A stretch of DNA of 64,000 bases from Arthrobacter sp. SLBN-112 (lineage in GTDB: Bacteria; Actinomycetota; Actinomycetes; Actinomycetales; Micrococcaceae), in contig NZ_JAUSXY010000001.1 of assembly GCF_030944625.1 (NCBI RefSeq), forward strand, positions 1,550,001 through 1,614,000, in the 5' to 3' direction. Made by a program: the position numbers and the translations under genes. Below the pieces are notes generated by a model. That model saw only the letters and a program-made list of their open reading frames with translations, searched no databases and was not told where the DNA came from. The stretch's first letter is position 1, and each line of letters begins with the position of its first letter. Below are positions 17,345 through 25,791 of this stretch, one piece after another.

Positions 17345-18268
17345 TTACTTGATGCCGGAGAAGCCGATGGAGTTGACGATTTTCTTGCCGAAGACGGCGA
17401 ACAGGATCAGGACCGGCAGGGCCGAGACCAGGGTGGCTGCCATCAGCCCCGACCAGTCCGGCGCGCCCTGCGGAGACTGGGATTTGAAGACGCCCAGGCC
17501 TACCGTGAGGACGCGGATGGATTCTTCCTGGCCCACCAGCAAGGGCCAGAAGTACTCGTTCCACTGCCCGATGAAGGTGAGCAGGGCAAGCGTGGCGATG
17601 GGGGCTGCGGCGTTGGGCAGGATGATCTGGAAGAAGATCCGGACGTGCTTGGCGCCGTCGAGCATGGCCGCTTCCTCCACCTCGCGGGACATGTTCAGGA
17701 AGAACTGGCGGAGGAAGAAGATGGCGAACGGCGTCATGAAGATGTAGGGGAGCACCAGGCCCGCCAGGGTGTTGAGCAGGCCCAGGTTCTTGATGAGCAG
17801 GAAGTTGGGCAGTGCGGTGAAGATCGGCGGCACCATCATGGTGGCCAGGAACAGGCTGAACACCAGGTTCCGTCCCCGCCACCGCAGCCGGGCGAACGCG
17901 TAGGCTGCCATGGCGCTGAAGAACACGGCCCCGATGGTGGTGATGGTGGCGAAGAGTGCGGAGTTGCGGAGGTAGATCCAGAAGTCGATCTGGGCGCCGG
18001 AGCCGCCCTCGGCGACGGCTTCCTCCGGTGACTGCAGGCCGAAGACGCGCTTAAAGGCGCCCAGGTTGAAGTCTGCCGGGAGCAGGTTGGTGGCGTTCCC
18101 GGCAAGGGATCCGTTGGTGGACAGCGCCGTCCGCAGGATCCAGTAGAACGGGAGGACTGAGACGGCGACGGCGAGGACGACGAGGGCCCAGGCGCCGGCA
18201 CGGCGCCAGTTGAACGGACGACGGCGGGCGGCGGCGCGGGCAGGGGCGGGAACTTTTGCGGTGGTCAT
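17345..18268 (-). CDS. Carbohydrate ABC transporter permease, MalG type
   Basis: This 307-residue inner permease has six hydrophobic segments. The cytoplasmic EAA loop reads EEAAMLDGAKHVRIFFQIILP and would dock the ATPase. The C-terminal ending VFGKKIVNSIGFSGIK is typical of MalG-like subunits. The N-terminal 20 residues are Arg/Ala rich and cytosolic. It starts 10 bases after the partner permease ends. With that partner and the lipoprotein it forms the importer that feeds the alpha-galactosidase. Confidence 0.93.
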   Translation of the reverse strand: MTTAKVPAPARAAARRRPFNWRRAGAWALVVLAVAVSVLPFYWILRTALSTNGSLAGNATNLLPADFNLGAFKRVFGLQSPEEAVAEGGSGAQIDFWIYLRNSALFATITTIGAVFFSAMAAYAFARLRWRGRNLVFSLFLATMMVPPIFTALPNFLLIKNLGLLNTLAGLVLPYIFMTPFAIFFLRQFFLNMSREVEEAAMLDGAKHVRIFFQIILPNAAAPIATLALLTFIGQWNEYFWPLLVGQEESIRVLTVGLGVFKSQSPQGAPDWSGLMAATLVSALPVLILFAVFGKKIVNSIGFSGIK

Positions 18269-18278
18269 GGAAGTGTCC

Positions 18279-19211
18279 TTAGTCCAGGTCCGATTCGTTG
18301 CCCTTGAGGAACTTCATCTGGATGAAGGCCACCAGGGCGAGGATGACGAAGAGGATGACTGCCAGTGCGGAGCCATATCCGAAGTCCGATTCCGTGAAGG
18401 CCTTTTGGTAGATGTAGAACTGCAGAACCCGGCTGGCGTTTACCGGGCCGCCAAGGGTGGTCACGGCCACGGTGTCGAACACCTGGAATGAGCCGATGAC
18501 GGTGACGATCAGGACCAGGACCAGCACGGGACGCAGGAGCGGCACGGTGATTTTGCGGAAGGTCTGCCAGGGGGAGGCGCCGTCCAGGTTGGCCACCTCG
18601 TAGACGTGGTGGGGGATGGACTGCAGGCCGGCGAAGAGCAGGAGCGCGGTGTATCCCATGTGCCGCCACGTGTTGATGAGCGCCTGGGTGGGGATGGCCC
18701 ATTCTTCGCTGCCGAAAAATGCCACCTTGGGCAGGCCGATGGACTCGATGAAGTAGTTGACGATGCCGATCTGGTAGTCCAGCAGCCAGAACCACAGGAG
18801 GGCGGCGATCACGTTGGCCATCAGGTACGGCAGCAGGAGTGCGCCGCGGATCCAGGTTGACTTGGCCACCCGGTGCATCAGCAGGGCCAGCCCCAGGGCG
18901 AGTGCCGTCTGCAGGACGATGTTGATCAGGACGTACTGCGAGGTGACCGCCAGGGCGTTCCAGAACAGGGGGTCCTTGGCGATTGCCTCGTAGTTGGCGG
19001 TGCCGATCCACGTCGGGTCCCCGAGGATGCTGTATTCGGTGAAGCTGAGGTAGATGCCGCGAAGCGTTGGCACCAGGTAGAAGACGATAAATCCGATCAT
19101 TGCGGGAGCGATGAAGAACAGTGCGATCTTCAGGTCACTTTGTCCCCGGCGCTTCAGTGGCCGGCGCACTGCGTGCTCTGCCGGGCTGGCGTTCCTGGTA
19201 AGGGTGGTCAT
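18279..19211 (-). CDS. Carbohydrate ABC transporter permease, MalF type
   Basis: This 310-residue permease has six membrane segments, starting KIALFFIAPAMIGFIVFYLV. The EAA loop is YEVANLDGASPWQTFRKITVP. It is the first gene of the minus-strand operon permease-permease-binding protein-alpha-galactosidase. Its promoter region contains an inverted repeat at 19259-19272 that overlaps the probable -10 box. The divergent gene is an oxidoreductase followed by a LacI regulator, so control by that LacI protein is likely. Confidence 0.93.
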   Translation of the reverse strand: MTTLTRNASPAEHAVRRPLKRRGQSDLKIALFFIAPAMIGFIVFYLVPTLRGIYLSFTEYSILGDPTWIGTANYEAIAKDPLFWNALAVTSQYVLINIVLQTALALGLALLMHRVAKSTWIRGALLLPYLMANVIAALLWFWLLDYQIGIVNYFIESIGLPKVAFFGSEEWAIPTQALINTWRHMGYTALLLFAGLQSIPHHVYEVANLDGASPWQTFRKITVPLLRPVLVLVLIVTVIGSFQVFDTVAVTTLGGPVNASRVLQFYIYQKAFTESDFGYGSALAVILFVILALVAFIQMKFLKGNESDLD

Positions 19212-19256
19212 CGTCGACCCTTTCCTGATTGTGATGGAAGTAACAAGCTGCGGAAC

Positions 19257-19286
19257 AATCTACACGAGTAGATAAGAGGGGTGCAA
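19257..19286 (-). promoter_or_regulatory. Probable promoter of the alpha-galactoside operon
   Basis: On the minus strand TTGCAC (19286-19281) is followed after 18 bases by TAGATT (19262-19257). The -10 box is covered by the palindrome at 19259-19272. Confidence 0.45.
19259..19272. promoter_or_regulatory. LacI-type operator 1
   Basis: TCTACACGAGTAGA has inverted arms TCTAC/GTAGA. It shares CGAGTAGA with the second site at 19336-19349, 77 bases away, and sits on the probable -10 of the importer operon. The LacI protein encoded at 20611-21630 is the obvious candidate to bind. Confidence 0.6.
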
Positions 19287-19335
19287 GAGGTTAATTTCTG
19301 CTTGATTCGCAAGCTTTTCATCCATTTGTGAGATA

Positions 19336-19349
19336 TTGACTCGAGTAGA
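19336..19349. promoter_or_regulatory. LacI-type operator 2
   Basis: TTGACTCGAGTAGA carries the palindromic core ACTCGAGT and the shared CGAGTAGA. It lies 45 bases before the oxidoreductase start. Two sites with one shared half fit looping repression of the divergent genes. Confidence 0.6.
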
Positions 19350-19393
19350 AACGGATGCAAGACTCAGGTATCCTCCTGACGAAAGGCATGACA

Positions 19394-20596
19394 ATGACGT
19401 TCTCGATCGGCATCGTGGGCGCGGGCCAGTTCGGCTCCCAGTTCGCGCACCTGTTCAACCTGCACCCCGGTGTCCACGCCGTCTACGTGGCCGATGAGCG
19501 CCCCGAGCGGGCGGCCGAGGCCGTCGAACGGTACAACCTGGCGGGGCAGGAACCGGACTTCGACGCCCTGCTGGCCTCCGACGTCGACGCCGTTGCCATC
19601 TTCACCCAGCGCTGGACCCACGGCCCCCTGGTGGAACGGGCGCTCCGCGCCGGCAAGCACGTCTACTCCGCTGTTCCCATGGCCGTCTCGGAGGCTGAAA
19701 TCGCCCGCATCATCGACGCCGTCCGGGAGACCGGAAACGTCTACATGATGGGCGAGACCAGCTACTACAATCCCGCCACGGTCTATGCCCGGGAGCAGCA
19801 CGCTGCCGGCAAATTCGGCAGGGTCTTCTACTCCGAGGGTGATTACGTCCATGACATGGACCTGGGGTTCTACGACGCCTACCAGTACAGCGGCGGCGAG
19901 CGGTGGAAAGAGACCGCCAGCTACCCGCCCATGCTCTACCCCACGCACGCGATTGGCGGCGTGCTCGGGGCCCTTCCGGCACACGCCGTCAGCGTCAGCT
20001 GCGTCGGGGTCAGGGACCAGCGGAGCGACGGCGTCTTCGACAAGGACGTCAGCATGTTCGGCAACGACCTTTCCAACGCCACCGCGCTCTTCGAACTGAA
20101 CGACGGCGGCGCCATGCGCACCAACGAAATGCGGCGGGTGGGCTACCCGTCCCACATCCGCGAATCCCGGTTCCGGTTCTTCGGTACCGAGGCCAGCTTT
20201 GAACAACTCGCCAAGGTCACGGTGTGGCAGGACAAGCAGGACGTCCACGACATCTCCGAACAGATGGAAACCCGGCCCAGCATTCCCCTGGACGATCCGT
20301 CGCTGGCCAACGTCGCCCCCGAACTCCGGGACGCCTTCGTGTCAGGACTCGCCCCGGTGCACGACGCAGCGCGGCTGCCCGCGGAGTTCCACGGCGCACC
20401 CAACGGGCATGAAGGCAGCCACCATTTCCTGGTGGACGACTTCGTCACCGCGGTGAACAACCGCACGCTGCCGCCCGTCAATGCCTGGGTTGCAGCCCGG
20501 TTCACGCTTCCCGGGATCGTGGCCCACGAATCGGCACAGCAAAACGGCGCGCGGCTGCCCATCCGTGACTTCGGCGACGCGCCCGCCACCTGGTAG
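19394..20596 (+). CDS. Gfo/Idh/MocA-family oxidoreductase lacking the EKP motif
   Basis: This 400-residue NAD(P)-dependent sugar oxidoreductase opens with a Rossmann motif (IGIVGAGQFGSQF). At the place where the family normally has EKP, whose lysine is catalytic, it reads SAVPMAV. The later GETSYYNP and YSEGDYVHDM are preserved in this subgroup. I place the start at the ATG at 19394, because GAAAGG lies seven bases upstream and only one base before the alternative ATG at 19388. It is divergent from the alpha-galactoside importer and is followed directly by LacI. It may modify the imported sugar, but the missing lysine makes the reaction uncertain. Confidence 0.85.
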   Translation: MTFSIGIVGAGQFGSQFAHLFNLHPGVHAVYVADERPERAAEAVERYNLAGQEPDFDALLASDVDAVAIFTQRWTHGPLVERALRAGKHVYSAVPMAVSEAEIARIIDAVRETGNVYMMGETSYYNPATVYAREQHAAGKFGRVFYSEGDYVHDMDLGFYDAYQYSGGERWKETASYPPMLYPTHAIGGVLGALPAHAVSVSCVGVRDQRSDGVFDKDVSMFGNDLSNATALFELNDGGAMRTNEMRRVGYPSHIRESRFRFFGTEASFEQLAKVTVWQDKQDVHDISEQMETRPSIPLDDPSLANVAPELRDAFVSGLAPVHDAARLPAEFHGAPNGHEGSHHFLVDDFVTAVNNRTLPPVNAWVAARFTLPGIVAHESAQQNGARLPIRDFGDAPATW

Positions 20597-20597
20597 C

Positions 20598-20603
20598 TAG
20601 CAT
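20598..20603 (+). promoter_or_regulatory. Leaderless -10 box of the LacI gene
   Basis: TAGCAT lies seven bases before the ATG at 20611 and overlaps the end of the oxidoreductase gene. It supports 20611 over the earlier ATG at 20602. Confidence 0.5.
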
Positions 20604-20610
20604 GTACTCC

Positions 20611-21630
20611 ATGACCACTTCGGCTGTGCCGTCCCCGCGCGGGCCGGTGACGCGCAAGGATGTTGCCCGCTTCGCGGGCGTCAGCACCGCCGTCGTCAGC
20701 TATGTGGTCAACGGAGGTCCCAAGAAGGTGGCCCCTGCCACCGAAGCTAAAGTCCAGGACGCCATCCGCGTGCTCGGCTACCGGCCCAACGCCGCTGCCC
20801 GGGCGCTCAAGCTGGGGTCAAGCGAGACGCTGGGGCTCATTGTCCCGGACATCTCCAACCCCTTCTTCTCACTGTTCTCCCACGCAGTGGAGGACGCGGC
20901 CGCCGCCCTTGGCTACGCCCTGGTCCTGAGCAACTCGGACGGGAACCTTGCCAAGGAGCGCCGGAACGTCCGCAACCTCGCAGCCCGGCAGGTGGACGGG
21001 GTGCTGCTCGCCAGCGTCCTGTTCGAACCGGACCTGGAGGTCCTGGAGACGGCAGACATTCCAGCGGTGCTGTTGAACCAGGAACGCGATGCGCCCGGCT
21101 TCAACAGTGTTGGCGTGGATCTGGCAACGGGAGCCAGGATCGCGGTGGAGCACCTCATCGGCCACGGGCACACCAATATCGGGCTGGCGATGGGCACCAA
21201 CGTCTCCGGCTCCACCGATGGCCGCGAGTTGGGCTGGCGCGAGGCGCTCCAGGAGGCGGGCCTGCCGGAGGGGCCCATCGCCTACAGCGCCTTCACCAGG
21301 CCCGGCGGTTACGCCGCCGGGCAGCGCCTGCTGGCATCGGTGAACCGTCCCACGGCTGTCTTTGCAACCTCCGACATGCAGGGCATCGGACTACTCCGCG
21401 CCATCCACGAGGCGGGCCTTTCGGTGCCGGGCGATATCGCAGTCGCGTCCTTTGACGGATCAGCGGACTCGGAATACTCCTGGCCTCCGCTGACCACCGT
21501 GGAGCAGCCGGTGGTCGCCATGGCGGAAGCCGCCGTCGGGGCGCTGGTGGGAGCCGGTCGAGGCGAAAAGCCGCGGCACCGGATCTTCCCCACCACGCTG
21601 CACGTCCGCCAGTCCTGCGGCTGCCCGTAG
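20611..21630 (+). CDS. LacI-family transcriptional regulator
   Basis: This is a 339-residue repressor. The DNA-binding helix-turn-helix is VTRKDVARFAGVSTAVVSYVVNGG with the hinge helix NAAARALKLG, followed by a periplasmic-binding-protein-like effector domain (LIVPDISNPFFSLFSHAVEDA). The tail LHVRQSCGCP is typical of actinobacterial LacI proteins. It follows the oxidoreductase gene closely and probably represses it and the divergent alpha-galactoside operon through the paired sites at 19259 and 19336. It also has its own leaderless promoter-like box. Confidence 0.92.
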   Translation: MTTSAVPSPRGPVTRKDVARFAGVSTAVVSYVVNGGPKKVAPATEAKVQDAIRVLGYRPNAAARALKLGSSETLGLIVPDISNPFFSLFSHAVEDAAAALGYALVLSNSDGNLAKERRNVRNLAARQVDGVLLASVLFEPDLEVLETADIPAVLLNQERDAPGFNSVGVDLATGARIAVEHLIGHGHTNIGLAMGTNVSGSTDGRELGWREALQEAGLPEGPIAYSAFTRPGGYAAGQRLLASVNRPTAVFATSDMQGIGLLRAIHEAGLSVPGDIAVASFDGSADSEYSWPPLTTVEQPVVAMAEAAVGALVGAGRGEKPRHRIFPTTLHVRQSCGCP

Positions 21631-21633
21631 GAC

Positions 21634-22425
21634 TCAGGCCGGGGCTGCGATCCGCAGCCGGCTGACGCTCTCCTGCAGGATCCGGCGGGCATCCGCGCTG
21701 AGGCCGGCATCGCTGATGACCTCGTCCGCTTCCTCGAGCGCGGCGATGGTGCTCATGCCCTGCGTGCCCCATTTGGTGTGGTCCGCCACCACCACCAGCT
21801 TGCGGGATGCCGCCACGAATGCGCGGTCAGTCTCCGCCTCCAACAAGTTGGGGGTGGTGAACCCGGCTTCGGGATCCATGCCGTGCACTCCCAGGAACAG
21901 CAGGTCCAGGTGCAGCTGCTTCAGCGCCGCGGTGGCGATTGGCCCCACCAGGGCGTCCGACGGCGTGCGTTCGCCGCCGATCAGGATCACGGTGGAACCA
22001 TAGCGGGCAGCCCCGGACGCCGCCCCGTGGTGGAACAGGTCCGCGATGCGCACGGAATTGGTCACCACCGTGATCCGGGGACCCTTGGCCAGCTCCTGGG
22101 CCAACGCCCAGGTGGTGGTTCCTGCGCTGAGGCCCACCGCCATGCCTTCATGCACCATCCTCGCTGCCTCGGCGGCGATGGCGCGCTTCTCGGCCGGCAG
22201 TTGGGTTGACTTCAGTTCAAAGCCGGGCTCATGGGTGGTTGCCCCGCCGGGGAGCTTGGCGCCGCCGTGGATCCGCTCCACCCGGCCGCCCTCCTCCAGC
22301 AGCTCAATGTCCCGCCGGACCGTCATGAGCGAGACACCCAGCTGGTGGGCGAGGTCCGACACACGGACCACCCTTTCCCGCTGGACGGCGTCCACGATGG
22401 CCTGGTGACGTGCTGCGGGGAGCAT
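21634..22425 (-). CDS. DeoR-family transcriptional regulator
   Basis: This is a 263-residue sugar-phosphate-responsive regulator. The N-terminal HTH is VRVSDLAHQLGVSLMTVRRDIELLEEGG with the family-typical RIHGGAKL. The sensor domain has GLSAGTTTWALAQ, TNSVRIADLF and LIGGERTPSDALVGP. GAAAGG lies upstream of the ATG. It is the last gene of a minus-strand series after the second sugar importer (55-base gap) and is convergent with LacI, four bases apart. It probably responds to a phosphorylated sugar supplied by that importer. Confidence 0.9.
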   Translation of the reverse strand: MLPAARHQAIVDAVQRERVVRVSDLAHQLGVSLMTVRRDIELLEEGGRVERIHGGAKLPGGATTHEPGFELKSTQLPAEKRAIAAEAARMVHEGMAVGLSAGTTTWALAQELAKGPRITVVTNSVRIADLFHHGAASGAARYGSTVILIGGERTPSDALVGPIATAALKQLHLDLLFLGVHGMDPEAGFTTPNLLEAETDRAFVAASRKLVVVADHTKWGTQGMSTIAALEEADEVISDAGLSADARRILQESVSRLRIAAPA

Positions 22426-22480
22426 GGAGTTCCTTTCGGGCGGCTAAGGGAGGAGTGTCCCGTTCAGGTTCCATCTTTGC

Positions 22481-23395
22481 CTACCCCTTGCTGGAACCAA
22501 GAGTCAGCCCCGCCACAAACTGGCGCTGCAGGAGCAGGTAGATGATCAGGGTGGGGATGACGGTGATGACGGCACCCGCCGCCAGGAGGTTGTAGTTGTT
22601 CAGGAACTGTCCCTGGAGGTTGTTGATGGCGGTGGTGATGGGGAGCCGGTTGCCGCTCTGGATGAAGAGCAGGGGCCAGAAGTAGTCGTTGTAGATGAAG
22701 ATGACTTCCAGCGTGCCCAAGGCGGCGAACGCCGGCCGGCACAGCGGCAGGATGATTTCCCGGTATTGCCGCCAGATGCCCGCCCCGTCCACCAGGGCTG
22801 CTTCGGTCAGGTCTGCGGACAGCGCTTTCATGTAGTTGGACAGCACGAAGGTGCAGAACCCCATCTGGAAGGCCGTGTCCACCGCGATCACGATGATGTA
22901 GGTGTTGAGCATGTTCCCGGAATCGCTGAACGAGTAGGGCACCGTGAGGTGCTTGGCCATCTCGAACAGGGGCGCGGCGAGGACCTGCGGTGGAAGGAGG
23001 TTGCCCGCCGTAAACATGATGAGCAGCGTGATGTTGAACTTCCAGTTGACCCGGCTCACTGCGAAGGCCATGAGTGAGGCCAGGAGCAGCGTCAGCAGCA
23101 CGGCCGGGACGGTGATGATCACCGAATTCCAGAAGTACGTGGAAAACCCGCCTTGGGTCCAGGCCTGGATGAAGTTGTCGAAGTTGAACGCGCCGGCCAG
23201 GCTGAAGTACCCGTACTGGTTGGTGGAGGCCACCGGCCTGAGCGCGGTGAAAACGGACCAGCCGAGCGGTACCAGCCACACGATGGCCATGATGGTGAGG
23301 AAGATGTGGGTTCCGTAGTGCCGCTTGGGGCGGCTCCCGGACCGGGTTCCGGCGTCTGCGGAAACCTGCCGGGGGCGGGCTGCAACATTGCTCAT
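22481..23395 (-). CDS. Carbohydrate ABC transporter permease, MalG type (second importer)
   Basis: This 304-residue permease has six membrane segments. The EAA loop is LTEAALVDGAGIWRQYREIILP and the C-terminus is FVAGLTLGSSKG, typical of MalG-like subunits. Its ATG overlaps the stop of the partner permease in an ATGA, so the two are translationally coupled. No ATPase gene accompanies the set. Confidence 0.93.
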   Translation of the reverse strand: MSNVAARPRQVSADAGTRSGSRPKRHYGTHIFLTIMAIVWLVPLGWSVFTALRPVASTNQYGYFSLAGAFNFDNFIQAWTQGGFSTYFWNSVIITVPAVLLTLLLASLMAFAVSRVNWKFNITLLIMFTAGNLLPPQVLAAPLFEMAKHLTVPYSFSDSGNMLNTYIIVIAVDTAFQMGFCTFVLSNYMKALSADLTEAALVDGAGIWRQYREIILPLCRPAFAALGTLEVIFIYNDYFWPLLFIQSGNRLPITTAINNLQGQFLNNYNLLAAGAVITVIPTLIIYLLLQRQFVAGLTLGSSKG

Positions 23396-24366
23396 GCTCT
23401 GTTCTCCTTGCCAAAGGTGCGGCTGAGGTAGAAAACGATGGGGACAAGGGAAATCACCAGGAGCACCACGGCCAGCGCGGAGCCGACGCCGATCACCTGG
23501 CCTTCGCCCACGAGGTTCTGGATGACCAGTGCGCTGAGCATCTCCAGGCCGTTGGTGCCGCGGTTGATCACGTAGACAACGTCGAACGCGCGCAGGGACT
23601 CGATGATGGTGATGACTACGATGACGATGTTGATCGGCCGCATGGCCGGGAAGACCACCCGGAAGAAGGTCTGCGTCGCGGAGGCGCCGTCGATGGCGGC
23701 CGCTTCCTTCAGGCTGGGGTCCACGCCCTTGAGGCCGGCCAGGTAGAGCAGCATGACGTAGCCGGCATGGCGCCAGGTGGCAGCGATCATGGCAGCCCAG
23801 ATGTTGATGGACGAATCGCCGAACCAGTCCACTGCCTGCGGCGTCCCGGCCGTTCCCAGGATGAAGTTCAGCAGGCCATTGTCACGCTGGTAGAACAGCT
23901 GCCAGATGATGCCGATCAGGGCGAGGGACAGCATGACGGGGGCGAAGAAGATGCTTTGGTAGATCTTGCTGCCGCGGATGTTCTGGTCCAGGAGTACGGC
24001 AAGGAGCAGGCCCAGCGGGGTGGCGATGAGGGCGAGGAACAACAGCCACAGCATGTTGTGCTGTACCGCGGGCCAGAATGGCGGGTAGTCCTGCGTGATG
24101 AACTGGTAGTTGTCGGTGCCGGCCGGGCGGAGGTCAGCCAGGTCCAGGCCATTCCAGCGGCTGAAGCTCAGCCCGACGGACATCAGCATGGGCAGCCAGA
24201 CCAGCATCAGTTCTATCAGGGTGGGGATCCCCACCATGAGGGCCAGGACCAGCTTGTCCCGGCTGGACAGGCGGCGTACCCGGCCACGTCCGGGCCGCCT
24301 CTTCGAGGGCGCGCCGGCCGGGTCCCTGGACTCCGGCGGGATCAATTCTTGTGCGGTGCTGCTCAT
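23392..24366 (-). CDS. Carbohydrate ABC transporter permease, MalF type (second importer)
   Basis: This is a 324-residue permease with an Arg/Lys-rich cytosolic N-terminus and six membrane segments. The EAA loop is LKEAAAIDGASATQTFFRVVFP. I start at the ATG at 24366, preceded by GGGGAAG; a longer frame from 24492 would run through the strong hairpin at 24403-24444. It follows the binding-protein gene and overlaps the partner permease by four bases. Confidence 0.92.
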   Translation of the reverse strand: MSSTAQELIPPESRDPAGAPSKRRPGRGRVRRLSSRDKLVLALMVGIPTLIELMLVWLPMLMSVGLSFSRWNGLDLADLRPAGTDNYQFITQDYPPFWPAVQHNMLWLLFLALIATPLGLLLAVLLDQNIRGSKIYQSIFFAPVMLSLALIGIIWQLFYQRDNGLLNFILGTAGTPQAVDWFGDSSINIWAAMIAATWRHAGYVMLLYLAGLKGVDPSLKEAAAIDGASATQTFFRVVFPAMRPINIVIVVITIIESLRAFDVVYVINRGTNGLEMLSALVIQNLVGEGQVIGVGSALAVVLLVISLVPIVFYLSRTFGKENRA

Positions 24367-24402
24367 GGGATTCTTCCCCTTGCTTGGTCCGGATGCAGGA
24401 GG

Positions 24403-24444
24403 GGAACGACGACGGCGCACGCCAAGTGCCGCCGTCGTCGTTCC
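24403..24444 (-). other. Intercistronic hairpin between binding protein and permease genes
   Basis: An 18-base arm (24403-24420) pairs with 24426-24444 with a single bulge around a five-base loop; the core is GGAACGACGACGGC. No T-run follows. As at 15838, the stable hairpin stands right after a binding-protein gene, which fits transcript protection and unequal expression within the operon. Confidence 0.65.
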
Positions 24445-24454
24445 TTGGGCGGAG

Positions 24455-25765
24455 CTACTGTGCTGCGTACAGGGTCTTGGCCTGGGCCTCAAGGTTCTTG
24501 ACGTCCATGGTGCCGTCCTTGATGAAGGTCTGCAGCGCCGGAATCATCACGTTGTTCGCCATGGCCGGCAGCGCATCGCGGTCAAAGAACTGGCTGATGT
24601 TCTTCGCGCCCGCGATGGTGTCAGCGCATTTCTTGTTCAGGGGCGTGAACGACGAGGTGTCCGCGCCCTTGGCGGTGGCGATGTTTGATGAGTCCACCTT
24701 GGCGTAGGCATTCTGCGCCTCCGGTGTGCCGAGGAACGCCAGGAAGTCGCGGGCGGCCTTGTTGTCTCCGCCCTTCTTGGACAGCAGCAGTCCGTCGATG
24801 GGGGCTTCTACCGAGTCCCTGCCCTCCATGGCGATCTCGGGGAAGGCGAAGAAGTCGATGTCGGCCAGGACGGTGGGGTCGGTGAACTGTTGGGTGACGA
24901 ACGAACCAAGCAGGTACATTCCAGTCTTCTTCGCCTCCAGGGCCTTCGCGGCGTCCTGCCAGGTCTGGCCCAGGGCTGCCGGGTCCTGGAAGGGCAGGAG
25001 TGCCTTCCAGGTGTCGAAGACGGCGCTGACTTTCTGCTGGTCCCAAGACTCCTTGTGGGCGCAGAGGTCCACGTGGAACTGGTAGCCGTTGAGCCGCATG
25101 TTGATGTAGTCGAACGTGCCCATGGCCGGCCAGCCGTCCTTGTCGGCAAAACCGATGGGAATCAGGCCGTCAGCCTTCATCTTCGTGGCCAGGGCCTTGA
25201 GGTCATCGAACGTTGCGGGGACCTGGTAGCCCTTTTCCGTCCAAAGGCTCTTCCGGTAGAAGAACCCCCACGGGTAGTTGTAGTTGGGAATGAAGTACAT
25301 CTTCCCGTCAGGACCGGTGGACGCCTTCTTCAGCGCATCCGAATAGTTGGCGCCCACTGTCTGCCAGACGTCGTCAATAGGTGCCAGCAGTCCCTTGCCC
25401 GCGTAGTACTGCATCCGGTATCCGGCGAACCAGGTGAACGTATCGTCGGGGGAGCCTTGGAGGTAGGAGTTGATCTTGTTCTGGAAATCGTTGTGGGGTA
25501 CCACGTTGGTGGTGACGGTCTTGCCTGTCTTGGCGGTGAAAGCGTCCGTAACGGCCTGGTAGGCGCGCTTGGGCACGTCGTCCGAGGCCCCGGAACCGAA
25601 GGTGAGGCCGGAGGATTCCGACCCCGTTGCCGACGGTGCGCTGCCGCCGGTGCAGGCCGCGAGGAACGGGATGCCGGCCAGGCCAACCGCTCCTACGCCG
25701 ACCGTCTTGAGGATGGTCCGCCTGCTCGGAAATGCGTTGGCAGACGCATCAAACTGTGAAGCCAT
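24455..25765 (-). CDS. Sugar ABC transporter substrate-binding lipoprotein with twin-arginine signal
   Basis: This 436-residue extracellular binding protein carries SRRTILK (Arg15-Arg16) ahead of a hydrophobic stretch and the lipobox LAAC (Cys38). The precursor therefore looks like a Tat-exported lipoprotein rather than a Sec one. The mature part is MalE-like: FTWFAGYRMQYYAGKGL, YNYPWGFFYRKSLW and TGMYLLGSFV. AAGGGAGAG lies upstream of the ATG at 25765; a much longer frame upstream is not supported. It is the first gene of the second importer operon, and a perfect Crp-type site lies 27-42 bases before the start. The ligand is unknown. Confidence 0.92.
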   Translation of the reverse strand: MASQFDASANAFPSRRTILKTVGVGAVGLAGIPFLAACTGGSAPSATGSESSGLTFGSGASDDVPKRAYQAVTDAFTAKTGKTVTTNVVPHNDFQNKINSYLQGSPDDTFTWFAGYRMQYYAGKGLLAPIDDVWQTVGANYSDALKKASTGPDGKMYFIPNYNYPWGFFYRKSLWTEKGYQVPATFDDLKALATKMKADGLIPIGFADKDGWPAMGTFDYINMRLNGYQFHVDLCAHKESWDQQKVSAVFDTWKALLPFQDPAALGQTWQDAAKALEAKKTGMYLLGSFVTQQFTDPTVLADIDFFAFPEIAMEGRDSVEAPIDGLLLSKKGGDNKAARDFLAFLGTPEAQNAYAKVDSSNIATAKGADTSSFTPLNKKCADTIAGAKNISQFFDRDALPAMANNVMIPALQTFIKDGTMDVKNLEAQAKTLYAAQ

Positions 25766-25791
25766 GTTCTCTCCCTTGAAAAATAGCCGCG

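Noticed and set aside
24403..24444. Reading the strong hairpin as a full Rho-independent terminator
   Set aside because: No T-run follows on the minus strand and the permease gene with its own ribosome-binding site lies directly downstream, so an intercistronic role fits better.
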